Positions 24,001-31,884 of a DNA stretch of 64,000 nt are shown here, piece after piece (position 1 is the first letter of the stretch; each line of letters starts with the position of its first letter). Below the pieces are notes generated by a model that searched no databases, had not been told where the DNA came from, and worked only from the letters and a program-made list of their open reading frames with translations. The DNA is from Chloroflexi bacterium 54-19. GTDB taxonomy: Bacteria; Chloroflexota; Chloroflexia; Chloroheliales; Chloroheliaceae. Where the stretch lies: the NCBI GenBank assembly GCA_001898225.1, contig MKTJ01000077.1, forward strand, positions 380,352-444,351, read 5' to 3'. The position numbers were made by a program, and so were the translations under genes.

Positions 24001-24978
24001 ATGCAATACACGCACCTGGGCCGCACCGGTCTGAGCGTCAGCCGTCTTTGTCTGGGCACAATGAATTTTGGTAACCGCACCGACGAAGCCGAGTCGTTTC
24101 GGATTATGGATGAGGCCCTGGAACAGGGTATCAACTTCTTTGACTCTGCCAATGTTTATGGCGGTAAAAAAGGTGAAGGTATCACCGAGCAAATCGTCGG
24201 TCGCTGGTTCGCCCAGGGCGGCGGGCGCCGCGAGAAAACGGTACTCGCTACCAAGGTTTATGGCGATATGGATACCGAAAACTGGCCCAATTTTTCAAAG
24301 TTGTCGGCGGTAAATATCAAACGCGCCGTAGAAGCCAGCCTGAAACGGCTTCAAACCGATCACATTGACCTTTACCAGATGCACCACATCGACCGGGCGA
24401 CCCCCTGGGAAGAAATCTGGCAGGCCATGGAGCAGTTGGTCCAGGAAGGTAAAGTAATTTACGTCGGTAGCAGCAACTTTGCGGGCTGGCATATCGCCAA
24501 AGCCAATGAAATCGCCAAAAGCCGCCATTTCCTCGGCCTGGTGTCCGAGCAGAGCCTCTACAACCTCAATGCCCGTATGATTGAGCTTGAAGTAATCCCG
24601 GCCTGTGAGGATTACGGGCTCGGCCTGATACCGTGGAGCCCGCTGGCGGGTGGTCTGTTAGGTGGCGTCCTCAGCAACCAGCAGTCCGGTCGCCGCACCG
24701 GGGAAGGTGTGCAAAAAGCGCTTGAAAAGAACCGGAGCAAAATCGAAGCCTTCGAAAATCTTTGCAAAGACCTGGGCGAAGAACCCGCTGACGTGGCCCT
24801 GGCCTGGCTGCTGGCGCACCCGGTCGTGACAGCCCCGATTATCGGGCCTAGCTCGGCTGACCAGTTCTCCGGCTCTCTGCACGCCCTCGAACTGAAGCTT
24901 TCCGAAGAAACCATGAAGAAGCTCGACGAGATTTTTCCCGGCCCCGGCGGCAAAGCTCCTGAAGCTTACGCCTGGTAA
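24001..24978 (+). CDS. Aldo/keto reductase
   Basis: A 325-residue NADPH-dependent (beta/alpha)8 reductase. It starts MQYTHLGRTGLSVSRLCLG. The catalytic tetrad can be read as D in NFFDSANVYG, Y in the same strand, K in VLATKVYGD and H in YQMHHIDR. The cofactor region near the C-terminus includes APIIGPSSADQFSGSLHAL. It resembles the YhdN/YajO-type branch. A TATAAT at 23918-23923 and a strong terminator make it a single gene. The substrate is unknown. Confidence 0.93.
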   Translation: MQYTHLGRTGLSVSRLCLGTMNFGNRTDEAESFRIMDEALEQGINFFDSANVYGGKKGEGITEQIVGRWFAQGGGRREKTVLATKVYGDMDTENWPNFSKLSAVNIKRAVEASLKRLQTDHIDLYQMHHIDRATPWEEIWQAMEQLVQEGKVIYVGSSNFAGWHIAKANEIAKSRHFLGLVSEQSLYNLNARMIELEVIPACEDYGLGLIPWSPLAGGLLGGVLSNQQSGRRTGEGVQKALEKNRSKIEAFENLCKDLGEEPADVALAWLLAHPVVTAPIIGPSSADQFSGSLHALELKLSEETMKKLDEIFPGPGGKAPEAYAW

Positions 24979-25005
24979 GCGGCCCGCTTCCTTTACTAAA
25001 ACTAG

Positions 25006-25044
25006 ACCAGCCCCGACTCGATGAGTCGGGGCTGGTTTTTGTTT
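25006..25044 (+). terminator. Terminator after the aldo/keto reductase gene
   Basis: A 14-bp GC-rich stem ACCAGCCCCGACTC/GAGTCGGGGCTGGT (25006-25019 with 25023-25036) followed by TTTTTGTTTT. Confidence 0.92.
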
Positions 25045-25065
25045 TATACTTTATAAGATTTGGGC

Positions 25066-25662
25066 TCAAATGATTTCTGGTTCCTGTTCGAATTTAATCC
25101 TCCTATAAATTCGACCAACTTCTAAGTCAATTCCAAAATTTTCCAGGAAAATAGTATCATTTAAATTTTTGTAAGTTTTTTCTTGCCATGTATTATCATC
25201 TATTTTACGAAAATGTTGGATGTAAACCTGACGACTATCTATGAGCAAATAATCCTGGAAAGATTTAATCGCTTTGTAAAGTTGGAATTTTGTTCCCCGG
25301 TCATAATTATGAGTGGATGGAGAAAGCACTTCAACAATTAGTTCTGGATTTGTCAGTAGAAGATTATTTTTATATTTCTCGTAGCTGGGTTGACCGCAAA
25401 CGACCGTTGCGTCGCTAAAAGTATAATGACTTTTTGTTTGGACCTGTATCAGGACTTCGCTGCTGTAAACCTGGCAATCTTTTTCGTCCAGGGCATTATT
25501 AAGGGCAGTAACAGTATTTCCTATGATAATAGCGTGTTCTGGGGTGCCACCCGACATTAAATAGACCCGACCCCGAAAAAACTCATACTTATCAAGGCTT
25601 TTGTTAAGTAATTCAAAATAACTATCAACGCTGTAAAACTGGTCTTCAATTTGTTGCGCCAT
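25066..25662 (-). CDS. Uma2 family putative endonuclease (DUF820)
   Basis: A 198-residue member of the Uma2 (PD-(D/E)XK-like) family. Motifs: FRGRVYLMSGGTPEHAIIIG, the Asp strand TFSDATVVCG, the conserved PELIVEVLSPSTHNYDRGTK with Glu and Lys, and DYLLIDSRQVYIQHF. The family is abundant in cyanobacteria and Chloroflexota, has no well-established role, and often lacks conserved neighbours. The gene is more AT-rich than its surroundings, which suggests mobility. AGGGAGG precedes ATG. Confidence 0.88.
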   Translation of the reverse strand: MAQQIEDQFYSVDSYFELLNKSLDKYEFFRGRVYLMSGGTPEHAIIIGNTVTALNNALDEKDCQVYSSEVLIQVQTKSHYTFSDATVVCGQPSYEKYKNNLLLTNPELIVEVLSPSTHNYDRGTKFQLYKAIKSFQDYLLIDSRQVYIQHFRKIDDNTWQEKTYKNLNDTIFLENFGIDLEVGRIYRRIKFEQEPEII

Positions 25663-25694
25663 AAAATTCCTCCCTGGCTCAAATCCTTTGCCTT

Positions 25695-25708
25695 GCTACA
25701 ATTGTAGC
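25695..25708 (-). promoter_or_regulatory. 14-bp palindrome containing a -10-like box upstream of the Uma2 gene
   Basis: GCTACAATTGTAGC is a perfect palindrome 33 bp before the start codon. On the minus strand it carries TGC-TACAAT, an extended -10 element. It is a possible self-regulatory site or RNA hairpin. Confidence 0.4.
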
Positions 25709-25749
25709 ATTTTTAATGCAAGTCGGTAGTACATTTTGTATGGGTTGTT

Positions 25750-25788
25750 GCATAAAAAGTGCTACCCACCGGAGCAAGTAGCACTTTT
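25750..25788 (-). terminator. Terminator of the carbohydrate operon
   Basis: An 11-bp stem AAAAGTGCTAC/GTAGCACTTTT (25755-25765 with 25778-25788). Read leftward it ends in TTTTTATG, 25 bp after the last glycosidase gene. Confidence 0.8.
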
Positions 25789-25812
25789 CCACTATTCAAA
25801 ATAACTTATAGC

Positions 25813-27984
25813 TTATACAAAGCTTACCGGGACGGTTGCTTCGGTGATAACCTCGAACTGAGCGGGAGTAGTGGTGCTGTTGGTTTCGCTCAACTGTGAG
25901 GTAAATCTGATAGTTCCATCACTCTGACGGTCCAGCCTCAAATCGTAAAAAGTACCCCACAACCGGAGATTTTTCACCTCCAGGTAAGGCCAATCCGAAG
26001 GCAGTTGCGGCCTGACCTCGATGACCTGCCGGGCTGGGTCCGGGTTCAGGCGGAAGAAACCCTGGACAGCCAGCCAGTTAAACGTGGCGCTCGACCAGGC
26101 CTGGATAAAACAGGAGTCGTGGCCGATAAATTCGGGAATAGCCCAGGGCATGTAATAGGCGTATTCGTCGGCGCAGAACTGTAAATAGCGCAGCCCTTCA
26201 TCGGGCCGGTTGTAGCGAAATTCGGCCAGGGCCACAATCGCGTTCTGAATCGCCATCACGAAATCTTTTGAACCGGGCAGAATGAGACCGCGGGGGCCGG
26301 TATGTATAGGACTTTCCACAAGCTCAAACATCCTATCGGCCCGCTCCATGTCCTTCACCACCCCGAACTCCAGGTTTACATAACCATGAGGAGGTTCGCC
26401 GGGCCGGATGGAGAGGTCGTGTTCAATCCGCCAGACATACTCGCCCTGGGCTTCGTCCCAGAAATGTTTCTCAATCTGCTCCCGCACTTTTTCAACCAGG
26501 GCCTCACAGCGCGTTTTTGTATCTGTGTCGTTCATCACCCCTGCCAGGTAGGCCAGCGATTGCAAACCCTGGTAGAGGCTGGCGGCCACGTCCAGTTTCC
26601 GGCCCCGCAAGGCCGAACTGAGTTCCAGAATGCCCGGCCCTTCCGGGAGCAGGGTGCCTTCCGGGTCGCTATCTTCCAGCAAGAATTTAAAGATGCCCTC
26701 CACGACAACCGGGTAGACCTCGGCCAGGAATTCGTGGTCGCCGGTCCAGCGAAAGGCCCGCTCGACCGAGGTGGCAAACTCGCCTGTTTCGACCTGGTTT
26801 CCGGGATTAAATAATTCGCCGGTCTGGACGATTTCGTGCGGAATTCGCCCGCGCTGGTGTTTGCCGTAATTTGCCAGCAGTCTGAGGGTAGCTATTCCTG
26901 CTTCAGGCTGACCCGACACCAGTAGACCACTCAAAGTGTAATAGGTGTCGCAGCCAAAGTACCAGGCAAACCCCTGTAGCCCGGCCATAATCCCCAGGCC
27001 AAGATTGGGTATATCCTGGGTAAGCATGTCGAGGCAGAGGGCTGAGCCGTCAAAAATACGTGTGTAATCGGCGCGGGGCGCGTTGAACCGGGGTGTTTTT
27101 TCCAGCAAAGTTGTCTGCTCGGACAGTTTTTCAGCCATTAGCTTTTCCCGGTTCGCCAGGAGTTGTCCGGCCCATTCGACCTGCTTTTCGTCAAACTGGT
27201 GGTTCCCGGCGATAACAAAATGGAGGGTCTGGCTGGAATTAGGGGCGATTTCGACCGAATAGGTTAGTTGGCCCGAAATTCCTTCGCCCTGCAAGTCCGC
27301 CGGGTTGCGCAAAATTCCTTCGGGGCGGTGGTCGGGGCCTTTAACCGAGCCGGTCTTTTCTGGTCCCCACAGGTTTGCCCCTACCGTCCCGTTTACGGGC
27401 AGCCTGTCCCCGCTAATGTAAGCGCCCCAGTTTGAGGTCAAAGAGTCCCTGGCGACAATTGAACCGTCCGCCGGGTTGTATTCGGCGGTGTCAGGCCGGT
27501 CCGGCCACTCGCTCCACCAGGCTCCCCGCAGTTCGAACCGGACCTGCCAGCTCAAATCGAGTTTCAGGGCCTGGCCGGTCGGGTTTGCCAGGGTCAGGCT
27601 GACAAAGCAGGCTGGGTCGTGCGCCGCCATGAAAATTTCCTCCGTAGCGGTAACTTCAGCCTCGCCAATTTTAACCGTGAATTCCCCGCTGGCCCGGCCC
27701 GGAGACATGGTAAACCGGCGAGCGTTTTTGCCAAATAGCCATTCCCATTCGCTCTCGCTACCGGCTTCCTTTAGCCCAAACCACCAACCGTCCACCAGTT
27801 TTACTGGTGGAGCCCACAGCCCGCCCATTTCGCCTGGAATATGGTGGCCCAGGTCGGGAAAAGCCCCGTCCATATGCCCGACCAGGTAGCCACGCCTTCC
27901 ACTGACCGTGAAGGGACGGCCCAGGTTATCGCTGACCGTTTCCGCGAACTGGTCGAGGTATTCGTGTGTTGCGCTAGACGCCAT
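25813..27984 (-). CDS. Six-hairpin (alpha/alpha)6 glycoside hydrolase, glycogen-debranching-like
   Basis: A cytoplasmic glycosidase of about 723 residues, the last gene of the ABC sugar operon. A beta-rich N-terminal half (WAPPVKLVDGWWFGLKEAGS) is followed by an (alpha/alpha)6 catalytic domain from about residue 330, with GLQGFAWYFGCDTYYTLSGL, HQRGRIPHEIVQTGELFNPG, RAFRWTGDHEFLAEVYPVVV and the late YYMPWAIPEFIGHDSCFIQ. This matches GDE_C-like proteins; the exact GH family is uncertain. ATG at 27984 is chosen because GGAG lies 8 nt upstream; the longer frame to 28119 has unrelated residues overlapping the permease end. Confidence 0.78.
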   Translation of the reverse strand: MASSATHEYLDQFAETVSDNLGRPFTVSGRRGYLVGHMDGAFPDLGHHIPGEMGGLWAPPVKLVDGWWFGLKEAGSESEWEWLFGKNARRFTMSPGRASGEFTVKIGEAEVTATEEIFMAAHDPACFVSLTLANPTGQALKLDLSWQVRFELRGAWWSEWPDRPDTAEYNPADGSIVARDSLTSNWGAYISGDRLPVNGTVGANLWGPEKTGSVKGPDHRPEGILRNPADLQGEGISGQLTYSVEIAPNSSQTLHFVIAGNHQFDEKQVEWAGQLLANREKLMAEKLSEQTTLLEKTPRFNAPRADYTRIFDGSALCLDMLTQDIPNLGLGIMAGLQGFAWYFGCDTYYTLSGLLVSGQPEAGIATLRLLANYGKHQRGRIPHEIVQTGELFNPGNQVETGEFATSVERAFRWTGDHEFLAEVYPVVVEGIFKFLLEDSDPEGTLLPEGPGILELSSALRGRKLDVAASLYQGLQSLAYLAGVMNDTDTKTRCEALVEKVREQIEKHFWDEAQGEYVWRIEHDLSIRPGEPPHGYVNLEFGVVKDMERADRMFELVESPIHTGPRGLILPGSKDFVMAIQNAIVALAEFRYNRPDEGLRYLQFCADEYAYYMPWAIPEFIGHDSCFIQAWSSATFNWLAVQGFFRLNPDPARQVIEVRPQLPSDWPYLEVKNLRLWGTFYDLRLDRQSDGTIRFTSQLSETNSTTTPAQFEVITEATVPVSFV

Positions 27985-28093
27985 TATCATTTCTCCATCT
28001 CTATCAAAAAGGTTGTCCGTTTCCCAAGAAAAAACCGGGCGTTTCCTGCACCCGGCTTTTCCCACTACCGGCTTTAACCGGAAATTATTTATC

Positions 28094-29014
28094 CTACCGT
28101 CCGGCCAGGCCTGTAACACTCACGCCTTCGATGATAAACTTTTGAGCTACAAAGAAGATTATCAACATCGGGATAATCATAACCAGCGCGCCCGCCATCA
28201 AGACGTTTAGCTGGCCGACCGAGCCGCTATTGTTCACACCGATAGTGTTATCGCGCAAGAACTGGAGGCCGAGGGCCAGGGTATACTTGCTGGGGTCATT
28301 CAGGTAAATCAAGGGGGTAAAGTAATCGTTCCAGGCCCCCATGAAGGTCAGCACGCACATTGCCACAATCGCCGGAGTGACCATCGGCAGCATAATCTGG
28401 ACAAAGATGCGGAACCGGCCCGCCCCGTCAATCGTGGCGGCTTCTTCCAGTTCATAGGGCAGACCCATAAAGAACTGGCGCATCAGGAAGATATAGAAGG
28501 CTTCACCGAAGAAGTGAGGCACAATCAGGGGCAGGAAGCTGTCACCCCAGTGGAAAATCTGGGTAAAGAGCAGGTAAGTTGGGACCAGGGTGACATAGCT
28601 CGGCAATAGCATCGTCGAAAGCATCGCGATAAAGAGAATGTTTTTGCCGGGAGCCCGGAAGCGGGCAAAGCCGTAGCCAACCAGGGTACAGGAGATAACC
28701 TTACCTATCAGGATACCCGCAATTACAAAAATGGTATTCAGCAGGTAACGTGGAAAGTCAATGCCGGGGTTGGTAAAGACCTTGCTAAAATTTTCCCAGT
28801 GCCAATCGCCTTTTGGGAGAATGGTGATGGTGGTGCTGCTGATTTCCGAGGACGATTTCAGGGAAGTGAAAATGGTCCAGATAAAAGGAACCAGGAAGAC
28901 CAAAGCCCCTATTGATAAAACAATGTATGTGAAGGCTAAATAAAGGACACGCCGGTTGCTTACCCGGTTGTTCGCCATTACGCTGGACGGGGCAAGCTGG
29001 GTACCTGTCGTCAT
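28094..29014 (-). CDS. Carbohydrate ABC transporter permease, MalG-like
   Basis: A 306-residue inner-membrane permease with about six helices. The cytoplasmic EAA loop is clear: PYELEEAATIDGAGRFRIFVQIMLPMVTPA (read as EAATIDGAGR plus LP). The protein ends without a long tail. It partners the MalF-like permease 36 bp upstream, so the two form the channel of a CUT1-type sugar importer. No ATPase gene is nearby, so a shared MsmK-type ATPase from elsewhere would be required. Confidence 0.93.
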   Translation of the reverse strand: MTTGTQLAPSSVMANNRVSNRRVLYLAFTYIVLSIGALVFLVPFIWTIFTSLKSSSEISSTTITILPKGDWHWENFSKVFTNPGIDFPRYLLNTIFVIAGILIGKVISCTLVGYGFARFRAPGKNILFIAMLSTMLLPSYVTLVPTYLLFTQIFHWGDSFLPLIVPHFFGEAFYIFLMRQFFMGLPYELEEAATIDGAGRFRIFVQIMLPMVTPAIVAMCVLTFMGAWNDYFTPLIYLNDPSKYTLALGLQFLRDNTIGVNNSGSVGQLNVLMAGALVMIIPMLIIFFVAQKFIIEGVSVTGLAGR

Positions 29015-29050
29015 TTCATCGCTCCTCTCTATCTCCTAAAAATTCCCGCT

Positions 29051-30010
29051 CTAATTCCGTTCAGTCTCGTAATAGACCCAGACCGACGAACTGCGGAAGA
29101 CCAGCAGGGTACAGGCCATTATGATGACGAACAAAATCCAGGAGAGGGCCGAAGCGTAACCCATCTGGTGGCTGCCGCCAAACCCGACGTTATAAAGGTT
29201 CAAGACGTAAAAGAGGGTGCTGCCGTTCGGGCCACCGAGACCGCTCGGCGAAAGGATTTTGGCCGGGGCGAAGACCTGGAAGGCCCCGATTAACCCCTGG
29301 ATGACCTGGAAGAAAATGATGGGCGATAGTTGCGGGATAGTGATATTCCAGAAACGCTGGATCGGGTTGGCCCCGTCTATCGAGGCGGCTTCGTACAGGT
29401 TTTGTGGAATGGCTTTAAGCCCGGCCAGGTAGATTATCATGCCGCTACCGACACCCCACAGGCTCATAATGATGATAGCGGGTAAGGCCCAGTTAGGGTC
29501 GAGAAACCAGTAAGGCCATTCACTTTTGGGGACACCGACTGCACCCAGGGCGTTGTTGAGCAGGCCCCGACTGGGGTGGAAAATCCAGAGCCAGAGGACT
29601 GCGCTGGCGACAGAGGGCACTACCACCGGCATGTAATAGATGGTCCTGAAAAACGCGATGCCTTTGATATTCTGGTTCATCAAAATAGCGATTAAAAGAC
29701 CCAGGACAATACTTAAAGGCAGATAGAAAAGGACGAAAAGCCCGGTTACTTTGAGAGATTGCCAGAAGTCGGGGTCGGAAAAAGCGTGTGTATAGTTATC
29801 CAGCCCGGCCCAGGTCGGTGGCGAAGCGAGGTCGTAATAGGTAAAGCTCAGACCGAGTGTGGCTATCATCGGCCCGGCGGTCAGGAAGATAAAACCGATT
29901 AACCAGGGGGAAATAAAAGCGTAAAAGGCCAGGGTCTCGCTGCGTTTGCGTTGATTCGCCGTTCTTTGCTTTACCGGGCGGTTGACCTGTGTTTCGTTTA
30001 TTACAGCCAT
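29051..30010 (-). CDS. Carbohydrate ABC transporter permease, MalF-like
   Basis: A 319-residue permease with six predicted helices. The N-terminal tail is basic (KQRTANQRKRSETLAFYAFI). The EAA motif is LYEAASIDGANPIQRFWNIT. It follows the solute-binding protein gene by 195 bp and precedes the MalG-like gene by 36 bp. Length and layout fit CUT1 systems for di- or oligosaccharides. Confidence 0.93.
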   Translation of the reverse strand: MAVINETQVNRPVKQRTANQRKRSETLAFYAFISPWLIGFIFLTAGPMIATLGLSFTYYDLASPPTWAGLDNYTHAFSDPDFWQSLKVTGLFVLFYLPLSIVLGLLIAILMNQNIKGIAFFRTIYYMPVVVPSVASAVLWLWIFHPSRGLLNNALGAVGVPKSEWPYWFLDPNWALPAIIIMSLWGVGSGMIIYLAGLKAIPQNLYEAASIDGANPIQRFWNITIPQLSPIIFFQVIQGLIGAFQVFAPAKILSPSGLGGPNGSTLFYVLNLYNVGFGGSHQMGYASALSWILFVIIMACTLLVFRSSSVWVYYETERN

Positions 30011-30128
30011 ACCATTTCTCCCTAAACAACAGTGTTTATATGCCGGAATTCTACCCGGTTATATTTTAAAACTTTTGAGCAGAGTTTTTGAAAACTTTTA
30101 ATTTTAGAACGTTCCCAAAGAATAAGGT

Positions 30129-30161
30129 CGGAGCGGCTCAACCCAGGGTTAAACCGCTCCG
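30129..30161 (-). other. Stem-loop between the solute-binding protein and permease genes
   Basis: An 8-bp GC stem CGGAGCGG/CCGCTCCG (30129-30136 with 30154-30161), with some pairing inside the loop (CCC/GGG). No T-run follows in the operon direction. Such hairpins often protect the binding-protein mRNA, giving it more copies than the permeases. Confidence 0.5.
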
Positions 30162-30204
30162 CAACGATTATCCGGCTGCTACTACAACCGGCTTTGCCGC
30201 AACC

Positions 30205-31770
30205 CTAGGAGCCTTGCGCTCTAAGCCTGTCCAACTCTTTCTGGGAGTCGGCGGCGGCCTGTTTCACCACCTGGGTGAAATCCTGGGTATCGGCCAACTG
30301 GGCATCTTCCAGACCCTTGTCAAGATACTTGCCAATGGTGTCATTGAAGAAGCGGGTGCGCAGTTCCGGCAACGGAGTGAAATACTGGGCCGCAATCGAG
30401 GTGAACGGCGCATAACGCGGTTCCTTGGCGATCAGTTCCTGGGCGACTGCCTTGATGCTGAACTGGCCGCGAATACGACCGGCTTCCGGGCCGGAGAGGA
30501 ACTTCAGGAATTCCCAGGCCGCGTCTTTGTTCTGGCTCTTTTTGTTCATCGCCAGACCGGCCCAGTAAATAACGTTGGTCGGCGCTTTACCGGTCATGTG
30601 CGGCAGCGGCAACGTACCCCAGTCGAAGTCCAGGGGTTTAGCGCCGAGGTAATCGGCCATCGACCAGTAGGCAAAAATCTCCATACCAACTTTGCCGTTG
30701 TTGAACAGATCGGTACCGCCATTGCTCTTGACGTACTTCAGGTCAGGCATGGACTTGTCGGTGTAAATCATCTGGTTCGGGAAGTTGAAGGACTTGATAG
30801 CGGCATCGGAGTCCAGGATACCCTGGATTTTGGTGCCGTCCTGGCTCAGGAAGTCCGCGCCATTAGCCAGCAATATCGGGTAAATATCGCGGTGGTTAAT
30901 CTGGTCGAAGTACATCGCGCCCCACTGCTCCTGGTCCGCTTTGGTCAGCTTTTTAGCCATATCGCGGAACTGGTCCCAGGTCCAGTCACCATTGGCGGGA
31001 GCGGTGATACCGGCGTCGGCAAACAGCTTCTTGTTGTAGTAAACACCCATACCGGTCCAGTCTTTCGGCATGTAGTAGAGTTTGCCGTCAACCTTACCGA
31101 TGTTCAAAACGTTTTCGTAATAAATGGATTGGTCCAGGCCGTACTGACCGGTGATGTAGGGGGTCAGGTCTTCTGCGCCGCCCTTATCAACGAACAGACG
31201 CGCATCGCCGTCACCAATCTGGAAAACGTCAGGAGCGTTCCCGGCGGCAATCTGGTTCTGGAGTTTGGTGCCGTAATCGGTTGGGACAGCCTCTAATTTA
31301 ACATCAACGTTCGGGTAGACCTTTTTGAAAGCGTCAATGACCTGGTTAATCTGGGTGATGGTGTCGCCACCTTCCCAGGTGCCAAACCGGACAGTCCCCT
31401 TAACGCTTGTGTTCATTTTGTTGTAGTTGGCCGGCAAAGTCGCCGCCGCTTCGGTAGTCCCAGCCGCGGTAGTCCCGGCAGCAGTGGTAGCGGCTGCCGA
31501 AGTGGCCGCAGCCGTGGTGGCTGCCGCTGACGTGGCCGCGCTGGTGGTAGCCGCTGCCGAAGTCCCTGCCGCCGTGGTAGCCGCAGCAGTTGTTGCCGTC
31601 GCAGCGGTGGTGGCCGCCGCGGTAGTAGCGGCTGCGGTAGTCGCTGCCGGGGCGGTAGTAGCGGGGGCGGTGGTGTTGGTAGCGTCACCGCAAGCAGACA
31701 ATACCAACGTTACCAGCAGGGAGAATATTCCTAGCCAGCTCAGTCGCCGTATATTCGATATACGTGACAT
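30205..31770 (-). CDS. Extracellular sugar-binding lipoprotein of the ABC transporter
   Basis: A 521-residue family 1 solute-binding protein. The signal peptide ends in lipobox LSAC (Cys at about residue 27), so it is anchored as a lipoprotein. Residues ~29-112 are a low-complexity Thr/Ala linker (TTAAATTAAAT units), typical of surface binding proteins in Chloroflexota. The binding domain follows: TVRFGTWEGGDTITQINQVI, NAPDVFQIGDGDARLFVDKG, GKLYYMPKDWTGMGVYYNKK and AWEFLKFLSGPEAGR. AAAGGAGG precedes ATG. The ligand is probably an oligosaccharide given the operon's glycosidases. Confidence 0.94.
   Translation of the reverse strand: MSRISNIRRLSWLGIFSLLVTLVLSACGDATNTTAPATTAPAATTAAATTAAATTAATATTAAATTAAGTSAAATTSAATSAAATTAAATSAAATTAAGTTAAGTTEAAATLPANYNKMNTSVKGTVRFGTWEGGDTITQINQVIDAFKKVYPNVDVKLEAVPTDYGTKLQNQIAAGNAPDVFQIGDGDARLFVDKGGAEDLTPYITGQYGLDQSIYYENVLNIGKVDGKLYYMPKDWTGMGVYYNKKLFADAGITAPANGDWTWDQFRDMAKKLTKADQEQWGAMYFDQINHRDIYPILLANGADFLSQDGTKIQGILDSDAAIKSFNFPNQMIYTDKSMPDLKYVKSNGGTDLFNNGKVGMEIFAYWSMADYLGAKPLDFDWGTLPLPHMTGKAPTNVIYWAGLAMNKKSQNKDAAWEFLKFLSGPEAGRIRGQFSIKAVAQELIAKEPRYAPFTSIAAQYFTPLPELRTRFFNDTIGKYLDKGLEDAQLADTQDFTQVVKQAAADSQKELDRLRAQGS
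31435..31686 (-). repeat. GCN/ACN-rich repetitive tract encoding the Thr/Ala linker
   Basis: Degenerate tandem repeats of about 15 bp code for TTAAA units in the lipoprotein. The tract yields false ORFs in other frames on both strands. It is a likely site of length variation between strains. Confidence 0.7.
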
Positions 31771-31790
31771 CTTTGTCTCCTCCTTTTATG

Positions 31791-31819
31791 AGCCCGGTGG
31801 CTTGTCACCAAACCGGGCT
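31791..31819 (-). other. Stem-loop before the binding-protein gene
   Basis: An 8-bp stem AGCCCGGT/ACCGGGCT (31791-31798 with 31812-31819) in the 114-bp gap between the debranching-like gene and the lipoprotein gene, ending just before the AAAGGAGG site. It could be an mRNA-processing or 5' stabilising element. Confidence 0.45.
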
Positions 31820-31884
31820 TATAATCTTTAAATAACAACGCTTATTCGAGCTTTAAGCCGCTCCGGCAGCAGGACCGGACCGGG

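Noticed and set aside
30088..31296. Long plus-strand ORF of 402 codons
   Set aside because: Antisense shadow of the sugar-binding lipoprotein gene, caused by GC-rich third positions.
31427..31831. Ala/Val-rich plus-strand ORF
   Set aside because: Product of the repetitive Thr/Ala linker read on the opposite strand.
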